This document shows positions 1 to 7,984 of a stretch of 29,433 bases of DNA, one piece after another. The notes under the pieces were generated by a model that was not told the origin of the DNA, made no database searches, and was given only the letters and a program-made list of their open reading frames with translations. The first letter of the stretch is position 1; each line of letters begins with the position of its first letter. Made by a program: the position numbers and the translations under genes. Source of the stretch: CAYZBM01 sp964476705 (GTDB lineage: Bacteria; Pseudomonadota; Alphaproteobacteria; Rickettsiales; UBA6187); the NCBI GenBank assembly GCA_964476705.1, contig CAYZBM010000017.1, positions 1-29,433 on the forward strand. The letters are read 5' to 3'.

Positions 1-198
1 AGGTAGAATTGAGGTACAGTAATGCTAGATGACACAGTTTAATGAACAGTCTCTAGTTTTGTAAATTCTCTTTTATACGGAATATCCTGCGCTCGGCTTT
101 GTGGAGAATCCTATATGTTCGAGCCTATTTAAATTTGTTATTTTAATTTATTAAAACTTAAGATAGAATATTTTTAAGCTAGTGTAACTTTTATTAGC
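1..198. other. Left-edge non-coding stretch
   Basis: No gene, tRNA or recognisable RNA was found here. Short open stretches on both strands are interrupted by stops within about 30 codons. The part near 85-125 is richer in G+C than its surroundings and could be a gene remnant, but no protein was recognised. Together with the leader that follows, it makes a gene-free stretch of about 400 bases. Confidence 0.4.
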
Positions 199-349
199 TA
201 TAGTAGATCAAGAAATAATTTACCTCTAATCAATAATTATTAAATTATTTCTATGATGCTACATATCCTGAAAAAACATATACTTATAATAGTATTTATG
301 TTTTCTTCAGGATCCATAATATAAGTCATTTCAATCATGAAATACTATA
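199..349 (+). promoter_or_regulatory. Palindrome-rich leader element, copy A
   Basis: This stretch recurs, reverse-complemented, at 21524-21675. Both copies point toward the downstream gene: here the proline-rich protein starting at 404, there the Sel1 protein starting at 21194. It holds three inverted repeats. The first pairs 211-221 with 242-252. The second is an imperfect palindrome at 267-311 (CCTGAA ... TTCAGG) with TATAAT at 285-290 near its centre. The third is ATTTCA-atca-TGAAAT near 329-344. The strongest identity runs from about 252 to 349. A shared promoter or leader-RNA element is an inference; a dispersed palindromic repeat is the alternative. Confidence 0.6.
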
Positions 350-403
350 GCATTAGATTATTTATTTTATTTTTTAACTTTTTGATTTCATATAGGAAAA
401 ATT

Positions 404-955
404 ATGACTAGACAAGTAAGTCACTTTAATACAACAACAACTGATCCTTCAACCCTCTCTACATCTACGAATAAAAATATTGGCTTTGGGATTGGCAAGA
501 TGTTTAGAGGAAATATACTTGTAAAAATGCTCAGAGGAATTGCATATATTCCAGAAACAATTACTAATATATTTACTTCAATATATAATTATTTAGGAAA
601 TATAGATCCTAAGGCTCCCGACAATACTAACTCAAATTCAGATACTTCTTCGCCTACTGAACCCGCACCTGGATCTGTAAATAATAGCACCAATCTTTAT
701 CCGCCTACTGGACCCGCGCCTGGATCTGCAGATAATAGAACCAATCTTTATCCGCCTACTGAACCCGCGCCTGGATCTGCAGATAATAGCACCAATCTTT
801 ATCCACCTACTGGACCCGCACCTGGATCTGTAAATAATAGCACCAATCTTCCGCCTACTGGGCCTGCACCTGGATCTGTAAATAATTATCCGCCAACAAC
901 TAACTTAAATCAGCCCGGACATACAAAAATAACAACTGAACTTAATCGCTCATGA
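404..955 (+). CDS. Proline-rich tandem-repeat protein, putative effector
   Basis: This 183-residue protein belongs to no family I recognise. Residues 1-60 are mixed and slightly basic, with an amphipathic stretch around 28-65 and no convincing signal peptide. Residues about 83-165 are repeats of a 17-residue unit with consensus PPT(E/G)PAPGS(V/A)(N/D)N(S/R)TNLY: four nearly full copies followed by shortened ones. The tail is polar. The ATG is preceded by AGGAAAAATT, an acceptable ribosome-binding site. Proline-rich repeats without enzymatic motifs, behind a leader shared with a Sel1-repeat gene, suggest a secreted or host-interacting protein. That role is inferred from style and context only. 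The gene ends at the bidirectional terminator it shares with metE. Confidence 0.7.
   Translation: MTRQVSHFNTTTTDPSTLSTSTNKNIGFGIGKMFRGNILVKMLRGIAYIPETITNIFTSIYNYLGNIDPKAPDNTNSNSDTSSPTEPAPGSVNNSTNLYPPTGPAPGSADNRTNLYPPTEPAPGSADNSTNLYPPTGPAPGSVNNSTNLPPTGPAPGSVNNYPPTTNLNQPGHTKITTELNRS
651..893 (+). repeat. 51-bp in-frame tandem repeat
   Basis: Units begin near 651, 702, 753 and 804 (period 51 bp, 17 codons). A 48-bp unit follows at 852, which lost one TAT codon, and a truncated unit begins at 891. Copies differ mainly at the E/G, V/A and S/R codons. Expansion and contraction by slippage or recombination is likely, so copy number probably varies between strains. Confidence 0.9.
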
Positions 956-982
956 TCCATTAAAACTTTAAATACTATATAT

Positions 983-1019
983 AAAAACCCGCCCTTATTT
1001 CACACAAGGGCGGGTTTTT
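983..1019. terminator. Bidirectional intrinsic terminator
   Basis: A perfect 14-bp stem has arms AAAAACCCGCCCTT and AAGGGCGGGTTTTT around a 9-nt loop. A/T tracts on both sides let it work in both directions. It lies between the convergent proline-rich gene (ends 955) and metE (ends 1043). Confidence 0.95.
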
Positions 1020-1042
1020 ATTGTTTATTATCAGTAGAAGCT

Positions 1043-3361
1043 TTAAGCAATCTTCTGAATTTTACCGTCAGCCAAATCTTTACGAACTTGTTTCGCCGCA
1101 TTAACCATCGCAACCAAGGCTAACTCCACTTCTTTCCAATCACGAGTTTTAAGTCCGCAATCTGGATTTACCCATAATTTATCAGCACTAATTCTCTGCA
1201 AGGCTACATGAAGTAGATCAACCATTTCTTTTTCAGTTGGTACTCTTGGGCTATGAATATCATAAACACCAGGTCCAATTTCATTTGGATATTTAAATTT
1301 AATGAAGGCATCAAGTAGTTCCATTTGTGAACGTGAGGTCTCAATAGAGATTACATCAGCATCCATATCAGCTACTGCTTCAATAATATCATTAAATTCT
1401 GAATAACACATATGAGTATGAATTTGCGTGCTATCTTTTACACAAGCTGCCGTTAGTTTAAATGAATCAACCGCCCATCTTAAATAAGCTTGCCATTCAT
1501 CTTTACGTAATGGCAGACCTTCTCTAATTGCCGCTTCATCAATCTGGATAATTTTAATTCCAGCTTGCTCTAAATCAGCAACTTCATCCCTTATGGCTAA
1601 GGCAATTTGTTTACAAGTTTCAGAACGTGGCTGGTCATCTCTAACAAAACTCCACTGTAAAATAGTAACAGGTCCAGTTAACATACCTTTCATGATTTTT
1701 TTGCTATTTTTTTGAGCAAATTCTGACCAACTAACAGTCATCGCTTTAGGTCTTGATACATCCCCATAAATTATTGGTGGCTTCACGCAACGTGAGCCAT
1801 AAGATTGCACCCAACCATTTTCACTAATTGCAAAACCATTTAAGTTTTCACCAAAATATTCCACCATGTCATTACGTTCAAATTCACCATGAACTAAAAC
1901 ATCTATATCTATTTTTTCTTGGAATTTTATGCATTTTAGAATTTCTTCTTGCATAATCTCAATATATTTAGCTTCGCTTAACTGCTTCTTTTTAAACTCA
2001 GCTCTTACTTTTCGCACTTCTTTAGTTTGCGGGAAAGAACCAATAGTAGTTGTAGGAAGTAAAGGCAATTTCAATTCTGCTGCTTGCAATTTTTGTCTAG
2101 TTTCGTAATTACTCTTACGTTCAAACATATCTTTTTTAACAGCCAATACTCGCTCTTTTACTTTTTGATCATGAATTGCTGTCGATTTTTTACGAGCAAT
2201 AGCCGACTCTTGATTTTTTTGTAAAATATTATCTGCAGTATCTTTGCCATTATTATTAAGTAATGCAGTCAAGTCTGCAATTTCTTGAACTTTTTGTGTC
2301 GCAAAAGATAAATGATCTTTTACAGTTTCATCAATATTTTTCTCAGAATTTAAAGATACCGGACTATGTAGTAAAGAACAAGAAGGAGCAATAATAATAC
2401 GCTCGCTACCTATTTTATCTGCAGCTTTAGTCAATAATTTTAACGAATTAGCAAAATCATTTTTCCAAACATTTCGACCATCAACCACCCCAAGTGATAA
2501 TTCTAAACCAGCGGGAACTTGAGCTAACGCTCTATCTAATTGCTGAGGCGCCCGACAAAGATCTATATGCAAAGATTTAACTGGCAAATTAATTGCCACA
2601 TCAAGATTATCGCGTAAATCGCCAAAATAAGTAGTTAAATGAATTACAAGTCCAGAAGCTTTAGCTAAAGTTTGATAAGTTTTTTCGTATAATCTTAAAA
2701 CATCTTTACCTAAATCCATTACTAAAAATGGCTCATCTATTTGTACAGATGTTGCACCATTTAATTGTAATTTTTGTAAAAGTTCAACATAAACAGGAAC
2801 AAGCCTATCTAGTAAATCAAGTGGATTTAAAGCGGCAGTTTTAGCTTTACCTTGTAGCAAGAAAGTTAAAGGTCCAATAATTACCGGACATACTTCGATA
2901 CCTAATTTTTTAGCTTCTTCAAGCTCAGCAAAAATTTTATTAGCAGACAGTGCAAAATTTTGCCCAGCGGTAAATTCAGGCACTATATAATGATAGTTAG
3001 TATCAAAAAACTTACTCATTTCCATAGCTTTAATATCAATACCAGCTTTTTGTACGCCACGGCACATTGCAAAATAAGTAGCCAACTCGACATCGTCATT
3101 TTTATGACCGTAAGCTGCAGGTACCGCTCCTAATAGAGCAATCATGTCTAAACCTTTATCATCATAAAAAGAAAAATCATTAACCGGAATCCGGTTAATT
3201 TTACATTTTTTCTGGAATTCTAAATTTCCTTCTCTGATTTTTTTTGCTTGCCCGCGTAAGTCATCCTCGCTGATAATGCCTTTCCAAAAATCTTCTAATG
3301 CTTTTTTTAATTCTCTATGTGCTCCAATACGCGGAAAACCAAGATTAGCTGAAGTAGCCAT
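1043..3361 (-). CDS. metE: Cobalamin-independent methionine synthase MetE
   Basis: MetE transfers the methyl group of 5-methyltetrahydropteroyltriglutamate to homocysteine to make methionine, without B12. The 772 residues match the family's usual length of about 755-770. The N-terminal barrel opens with NLGFPRIGAHRELK. The C-terminal catalytic barrel keeps all four zinc ligands: H650 and C652 (in HTHMCYSEF), E674 (in ISIETSR) and C735 (in NPDCGLKTR). Their spacing equals that of E. coli H641/C643/E665/C726. An AGAGG ribosome-binding site precedes the ATG. The gene is single and is transcribed away from nrdA. I saw no S-box or other riboswitch fold upstream. A complete metE is unusual for strict Rickettsia-like parasites and suggests retained methionine synthesis. 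Confidence 0.97.
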   Translation of the reverse strand: MATSANLGFPRIGAHRELKKALEDFWKGIISEDDLRGQAKKIREGNLEFQKKCKINRIPVNDFSFYDDKGLDMIALLGAVPAAYGHKNDDVELATYFAMCRGVQKAGIDIKAMEMSKFFDTNYHYIVPEFTAGQNFALSANKIFAELEEAKKLGIEVCPVIIGPLTFLLQGKAKTAALNPLDLLDRLVPVYVELLQKLQLNGATSVQIDEPFLVMDLGKDVLRLYEKTYQTLAKASGLVIHLTTYFGDLRDNLDVAINLPVKSLHIDLCRAPQQLDRALAQVPAGLELSLGVVDGRNVWKNDFANSLKLLTKAADKIGSERIIIAPSCSLLHSPVSLNSEKNIDETVKDHLSFATQKVQEIADLTALLNNNGKDTADNILQKNQESAIARKKSTAIHDQKVKERVLAVKKDMFERKSNYETRQKLQAAELKLPLLPTTTIGSFPQTKEVRKVRAEFKKKQLSEAKYIEIMQEEILKCIKFQEKIDIDVLVHGEFERNDMVEYFGENLNGFAISENGWVQSYGSRCVKPPIIYGDVSRPKAMTVSWSEFAQKNSKKIMKGMLTGPVTILQWSFVRDDQPRSETCKQIALAIRDEVADLEQAGIKIIQIDEAAIREGLPLRKDEWQAYLRWAVDSFKLTAACVKDSTQIHTHMCYSEFNDIIEAVADMDADVISIETSRSQMELLDAFIKFKYPNEIGPGVYDIHSPRVPTEKEMVDLLHVALQRISADKLWVNPDCGLKTRDWKEVELALVAMVNAAKQVRKDLADGKIQKIA

Positions 3362-3971
3362 TTTAAAACCTCTTTAAATAAATCAACAAATAATTTCCAG
3401 CAATCTATACAGTATTAATACTAAAAATCCAGTTATTTAAAGGAATAACCTAAAATTGATTTTTTGGAAATTTTAGCGTTAAAGCTCATTTAGCACAATT
3501 CCTTAAGAATTTTATTTAAGTCCATTCAAGACTATAAACCATTAGTTGCACCATTAATTTATTAAAAAAAAGGTTAACAAAATTATCCACAGAATATTGC
3601 AAGTCAAATAAAAAAAGTTCTTTTATCTTTATTAAATATGAGTACTATAAGCTCATCAAATAAATTTTGATTTTATTCATAAATATTTAGCTAAATTAAA
3701 CCTCATAAATTTTAGATATTTTTTAGCTTTTTTTATTATAATTTTTATTTTCCCTGAAGTTTCCTCCCTCTTTTTCTACCGCAAATTGGGCATGTGGTCT
3801 TTTTACCCTTAACTACTATATGTAGTATATGAAATAAAAAAATATACAAAATAATGTAGACATAGCTGATTTACTTATCTACAATCGAAAGAGCAAAATA
3901 GTCAAAATAGACTCAAAAATTATGTTAATTTATATTTAATTTTAGACCTTAAAAAAAAAGGAATTAAGCCC
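3362..3971. other. Divergent metE-nrdA intergenic region
   Basis: This 610-bp, very AT-rich gap separates divergent metE and nrdA. It contains a consensus DnaA box (3583-3591), a CtrA-like half-site pair just left of it, and a perfect palindrome ACTAC-TATAT-GTAGT near 3813-3828. A short CxxC-encoding open stretch lies on the minus strand at 3745-3849. No tRNA or classical riboswitch was seen. The promoters of both flanking genes must lie here, but no clean -35/-10 pair stands out. Confidence 0.5.
3583..3591 (+). promoter_or_regulatory. Consensus DnaA box
   Basis: TTATCCACA is a perfect DnaA 9-mer. Just upstream, TTAA (3562-3565) and TTAAC (3574-3578) resemble a CtrA site, but with an 8-nt rather than the canonical 7-nt spacer. 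DnaA controls nrdAB in E. coli, so a role in nrdA expression is plausible although the box lies about 380 bp before the start codon. A single box does not make an origin, and chance occurrence is possible. Confidence 0.4.
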
Positions 3972-5810
3972 ATGAATAACCCGATAAAATTGGTAGAAAC
4001 CGACCTAAAAAAAGATGCTAATCTTTCTGATTTTGGTAAGGCAGTTTTAGCTGATCGTTATTTAATTGATGGTGAAAATTTTCAAGATCTTTTTGCCCGT
4101 GTAGCTAGACATTATGGCGATGATACCGCTCACGCCCAAAGACTATATAATTATATGAGCAATTTATGGTTTATGCCAGCTACTCCAATTTTAAGCAATG
4201 GTGGAACGGCAAGAGGATTGCCAATATCTTGCTTTTTAAATGAAGCACAAGATAGCCTTCATGGTATTGTAGACCTTTGGAACGAAAATGTCTGGCTAGC
4301 CTCTAGAGGCGGTGGAATTGGTAGCTATTGGGGCAATTTGCGTTCAATCAACGAAACTGTTCGTGGTAATGGTAAAACTTCAGGAATTATCCCTTTTATT
4401 AAAGTTATGGATTCTATGACCTTAGCTATATCACAAGGCTCTTTAAGACGGGGAAGCTCTGCAGTTTACCTCCCAGTACAACATCCAGAGATCGAAGAAT
4501 TTATTGAAATTAGAAGGCCTACTGGTGGCGATCCTAATCGTAAAGCGCTCAATGTTCACCACGCGGTAGTCATTAGCGATGAATTTATGCATGCAGTTGA
4601 GAAAGATGCTATTTGGGAGCTCCGCAGCCCCAAAGATAATGCGGTAGTAGGAATTCGTAAAGCTAGGGATATCTGGGTCAAAATGCTTAACGCCAGAATT
4701 GAAACTGGCGAACCTTATATGCTTTTTATCGATAATGTTAATAAACAATTACCAGAAAGTTATAAAAGACTAGGCTTAAAAGTAAAAACTTCTAATCTTT
4801 GCAGCGAAATCACTTTAACTACCGGACTTGACCATTTAAATAAAGAAAGAACAGCTGTTTGCTGCCTCTCGTCAGTTAATTTAGAGAAATATGAAGAATG
4901 GTCTGATGATCCTTTATTTATTGAAGATATTATGCGCTTACTTGATAATGTTCTTACCGATTTTATTAAAACCGCACCAGATAGCATGAAAAAAGCCGCT
5001 TATTCGGCAGAAAGAGAACGAAGTGTTGGTTTAGGTGTTATGGGTTTTCATTCCTTCTTGCAATCAAAACTTATCCCTATGGAATCAGTAATGGCTAAAG
5101 TTTGGAATAAAAAAATGTTTAAAAACATTAAAGAAAAGGCTGATAAAGCTTCAGTCAAACTTGCTTACGAACGCGGTCCTTGTTTAGATGCCGAAGAAGT
5201 AGGCTTAATGGAAAGATTTACTCATAAATTATCAATTGCACCTACCGCCTCTATTTCTATTATTTGCGGCAATTCATCTCCAGGTGTTGAACCATTTGCG
5301 GCTAATAGCTTTACTCAAAAAACTTTAACTGGTTCATTTATTGTTAGAAATAAAAACCTAGTTAATTTACTTGATGCTAAGGGCCAAAATAATGATGAGA
5401 CTTGGGTCTCAATTGCCACACATGAAGGCTCAGTACAACATTTAGATTTTTTAAGCACTGATGAAAAAGATATTTTCAAAACTGCTTATGAAATTGATCA
5501 ACGTTGGATCGTTGAACATTCAGCTGATCGAACTCCTTATGTTTGCCAAGCGCAATCAGTAAATTTGTTTATTCCAGGAGATGTTCATAAAAAAACTTTA
5601 CATAAATTACATTACGACGCCTGGAAAAAAGGCTGTAAGAGTCTTTATTATTGCAGATCAACTTCTATTCAACGAGCAGATAAAGTTTCTCAAGCCGTAA
5701 AAGAAGACAATCATTCCAATGTCATTCCGTTGCTTACAAGAAAACATAGTAATGGTGATAATAATCCACCAAGAGCTATCGAAGTAGAAGAATGTTTAGC
5801 TTGTCAATAA
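3972..5810 (+). CDS. nrdA: Class Ia ribonucleotide reductase, large subunit NrdA
   Basis: NrdA reduces ribonucleoside diphosphates to dNDPs together with the radical-bearing NrdB. The catalytic set is visible. C87 (PISCF) and C297 (AVCCLS) form the redox pair. The active-site motif NLCSE gives N275, C277 and E279. The tyrosine pair for radical transfer lies in LYYCRS near the C-terminus, and the C-terminal shuttle cysteines are C608 and C611 (EECLACQ). At 612 residues it is much shorter than E. coli NrdA (about 760). It starts directly before the catalytic domain, so the N-terminal ATP-cone that mediates dATP inhibition is absent. AAGGA precedes the ATG. nrdB follows after 48 bp, so the two are probably co-transcribed. 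Confidence 0.97.
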   Translation: MNNPIKLVETDLKKDANLSDFGKAVLADRYLIDGENFQDLFARVARHYGDDTAHAQRLYNYMSNLWFMPATPILSNGGTARGLPISCFLNEAQDSLHGIVDLWNENVWLASRGGGIGSYWGNLRSINETVRGNGKTSGIIPFIKVMDSMTLAISQGSLRRGSSAVYLPVQHPEIEEFIEIRRPTGGDPNRKALNVHHAVVISDEFMHAVEKDAIWELRSPKDNAVVGIRKARDIWVKMLNARIETGEPYMLFIDNVNKQLPESYKRLGLKVKTSNLCSEITLTTGLDHLNKERTAVCCLSSVNLEKYEEWSDDPLFIEDIMRLLDNVLTDFIKTAPDSMKKAAYSAERERSVGLGVMGFHSFLQSKLIPMESVMAKVWNKKMFKNIKEKADKASVKLAYERGPCLDAEEVGLMERFTHKLSIAPTASISIICGNSSPGVEPFAANSFTQKTLTGSFIVRNKNLVNLLDAKGQNNDETWVSIATHEGSVQHLDFLSTDEKDIFKTAYEIDQRWIVEHSADRTPYVCQAQSVNLFIPGDVHKKTLHKLHYDAWKKGCKSLYYCRSTSIQRADKVSQAVKEDNHSNVIPLLTRKHSNGDNNPPRAIEVEECLACQ

Positions 5811-5858
5811 TTATTTATAGTTAAAAATAATATACTAACAAAAAATAAAGGTATTACC

Positions 5859-6836
5859 ATGTCACTACTTAATGCTGAACCAATTTATAAACCATTTCAT
5901 TATCCTTGGGCTTATGAAGCTTGGCACACTCAACAAAAAATACATTGGCTTCCTGAAGAAGTTCCGCTTGGCGATGACGTTAAAGATTGGCGTTACAATA
6001 TTACTGATTCAGAAAGACACTTATTAACTCAAATATTTCGTTTTTTTACACAAGCCGATATAGAAGTAAATAATTGTTATATGAAACATTATTCCAGAGT
6101 ATTTCAGCCTACTGAAGTACAAATGATGCTTTCAGCTTTCTCTAATATGGAAACCATTCATATTGCCGCCTACTCCCATCTTTTAGACACAATTGGAATA
6201 CCTGAAGTTGAATATATGGCTTTTCTAAAATACAAAGAAATGAAAGCTAAATATGATTACATGCATAGTTTTAATGTTGATAGCAAAAGAGATATAGCCA
6301 AAACTTTAGCAGTATTTGGTGCTTTTACTGAAGGCTTACAATTATTCGCCTCTTTTGCCATATTACTTAATTTTCCTCGTTTTAACAAAATGAAAGGCAT
6401 GGGACAAATTGTAACTTGGTCGGTACGAGACGAAACTTTACACACCAACTCGATAATAAGATTATTTAAAACTTTTCTAGGAGAAAACCCAGAAATCTGG
6501 ACTGAAGATTTGCAAGAGGAACTTTATACTGCTTGTAGTACAATAATCGGCCATGAAGATGCTTTTATTGATCTAGCTTTTGAAATGGGCGATATTCAAG
6601 GCCTAACCGCAGATGATGTAAAACTTTATATTCGTTATATTGGTGACCGCAGATTACAGCAACTGGGTTTAAATCCGGTTTATAATATCAAAAAAAATCC
6701 GCTAACTTGGCTTGATGAGATTTTAAATGGTGTTGAACATGCTAATTTCTTTGAAAATAGAGTAACTGAATATACCAAAGCTGCAACTGAAGGCAGTTGG
6801 GAGGACGCTTTTGCGGAGTTTGATACTGCGGCATAG
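5859..6836 (+). CDS. nrdB: Class Ia ribonucleotide reductase, small subunit NrdB
   Basis: NrdB holds the di-iron/tyrosyl-radical cofactor that starts catalysis in NrdA. The ferritin-like fold carries the likely ligands D67, E98 and H101 (METIH), E158, E192 and H195 (RDETLH). The radical tyrosine is Y105, at E-x-x-H-x-x-x-Y spacing, so this is the standard tyrosyl type and not the chlamydial Phe variant. The length of 325 residues is normal for the compact form. No ATP-cone is fused here either. An AAAGG ribosome-binding site precedes the ATG. The gene is second in the nrdAB operon and ends at a strong terminator. Confidence 0.97.
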   Translation: MSLLNAEPIYKPFHYPWAYEAWHTQQKIHWLPEEVPLGDDVKDWRYNITDSERHLLTQIFRFFTQADIEVNNCYMKHYSRVFQPTEVQMMLSAFSNMETIHIAAYSHLLDTIGIPEVEYMAFLKYKEMKAKYDYMHSFNVDSKRDIAKTLAVFGAFTEGLQLFASFAILLNFPRFNKMKGMGQIVTWSVRDETLHTNSIIRLFKTFLGENPEIWTEDLQEELYTACSTIIGHEDAFIDLAFEMGDIQGLTADDVKLYIRYIGDRRLQQLGLNPVYNIKKNPLTWLDEILNGVEHANFFENRVTEYTKAATEGSWEDAFAEFDTAA

Positions 6837-6860
6837 CTATCATAATCACGTATAAAAAAT

Positions 6861-6893
6861 AAAAAGCCGCTTGTTTATTTCAAGCGGCTTTTT
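6861..6893. terminator. Bidirectional intrinsic terminator after nrdB
   Basis: The arms AAAAAGCCGCTTG and CAAGCGGCTTTTT form a perfect 13-bp stem around a 7-nt loop, with A/T tracts on both sides. It serves nrdB from the left and the small membrane-protein gene ending at 6924 from the right. Confidence 0.95.
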
Positions 6894-6923
6894 ACAATCA
6901 AACAGTTTTTCATAGGCAATTAT

Positions 6924-7124
6924 CTAATGACCGACAGTAGCGCCACGAACACTCCTAGTAACATTCGATAAAGAATCAATTAAGCGCCAGTAAAAATCAG
7001 TAAATAAAGTTATAAACTCATTCCAGAGGCCATTTATATCGGTAATAGCGATACCTTTAGTTTGACTTAGATACAGAAGAATAAAAAATGTACCAAATCC
7101 ACCGAGAAAAAAGAACTTAAACAT
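6924..7124 (-). CDS. Small single-pass membrane protein, unknown
   Basis: This 66-residue protein is of no family I recognise. Residues 1-20 (MFKFFFLGGFGTFFILLYLS) are a hydrophobic N-terminal segment that could be a membrane anchor or uncleaved signal. The rest is polar and amphipathic, with several aromatic residues (FYWRLIDSL). A GAGG ribosome-binding site at proper distance before the ATG supports real translation. It follows hpf on the same strand after 33 bp and ends at the nrdB terminator, so it is probably the last gene of an hpf transcript. Confidence 0.6.
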   Translation of the reverse strand: MFKFFFLGGFGTFFILLYLSQTKGIAITDINGLWNEFITLFTDFYWRLIDSLSNVTRSVRGATVGH

Positions 7125-7157
7125 ACTGGCCTCGTAAATAATAATTAAACTTAAAGT

Positions 7158-7763
7158 TTATGCAGCAACTTTAGCAGTTTCACCCGGATCAATCCAAGCA
7201 ATATTACCATCCTTACGACGATAAATCATGTTAATGTTGCCATTTTTTTTATTAATAAACATTAAAGCTGTAAGTTCAGCCAAATCCATTTTCATCACTG
7301 CATCACCAACAGTTAAAGTCTCAAGACCAGTTTTACTTTCAGCAATAATTAAAGAAGAACCAGCTTCATAATCTTTTTCACTTTCATTATGCTCAAGTTC
7401 ACCTTCACCAAAAGATAATAAATAATGTTTAGCATCTATACGGCTATATTTTAAACTTTCTTTATGATGATCTTTAATTCTTCTTTTATAACGTCTTAAA
7501 CGTTTTTTAATTTTTTCTGAAGCTAAATCATAAGCCGCATAAACATCAGCATTCTCAGCATCAGCCTTTAAAACCGTTTGCGTTCCTGTACCCTCATTAA
7601 CTATTATATCCACAGTATACAAATAACGTTCTTTTGAGAAAATCACATTAGCGCTTACCGCTTGCTCAAAATATTTAGACACTATTTCAGTTAAATCAGC
7701 ATTCACATATTCTGTTAATGCTGCACCAACATCCATATGTTTACCTGATACTATTATCTTCAT
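7158..7763 (-). CDS. hpf: Ribosome hibernation promoting factor, long form
   Basis: HPF binds the 30S decoding region and drives formation of inactive 100S ribosome dimers in stationary phase or starvation. The N-terminal S30AE/RaiA-like beta-alpha domain covers residues 1 to about 105 (start MKIIVSGKHMDVGAALTEYV, then the basic helix KIKKRLRRYKRRIKDHHK). An acidic linker follows. The C-terminal dimerisation domain covers about 145-195 (MDLAELTALMFINKKNGNINMIY, then RRKDGNIAWIDP). That layout marks the long form, which needs no separate RMF. AGGAGAGAG directly before the ATG is one of the strongest ribosome-binding sites in the window. Confidence 0.93.
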   Translation of the reverse strand: MKIIVSGKHMDVGAALTEYVNADLTEIVSKYFEQAVSANVIFSKERYLYTVDIIVNEGTGTQTVLKADAENADVYAAYDLASEKIKKRLRRYKRRIKDHHKESLKYSRIDAKHYLLSFGEGELEHNESEKDYEAGSSLIIAESKTGLETLTVGDAVMKMDLAELTALMFINKKNGNINMIYRRKDGNIAWIDPGETAKVAA

Positions 7764-7984
7764 ATCTCTCTCCTAAATTATATAAATATATAATGGAAGC
7801 CTTTTAATTAATGTACTTCCTTGCATTATAAAAATAGTATATTTTGCAGTAAAAGTCAAAGAAGCTTTCTTAAATTTATAGTGGTATTTTAGTTATTTAG
7901 TATAAGTTAAGATTGAAGTACCTAAAATAACATGCTAATTTGGATAAAATTCAGAACCTTAAGCAATATAAAGCAAATAATCTT

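Noticed and set aside
85..125. Possible tRNA T-arm (GTTCGAGCC) near the left edge
   Set aside because: The five-base stem around it does not pair and no acceptor or anticodon arm could be placed.
3362..3560. Possible SAM riboswitch before metE
   Set aside because: No stem arrangement or conserved S-box segments could be recognised in the minus-strand leader.
3362..3971. Possible replication origin (DnaA box in a 610-bp AT-rich gap)
   Set aside because: Only one consensus DnaA box was seen, and the flanking genes metE and nrdA are not typical origin neighbours.
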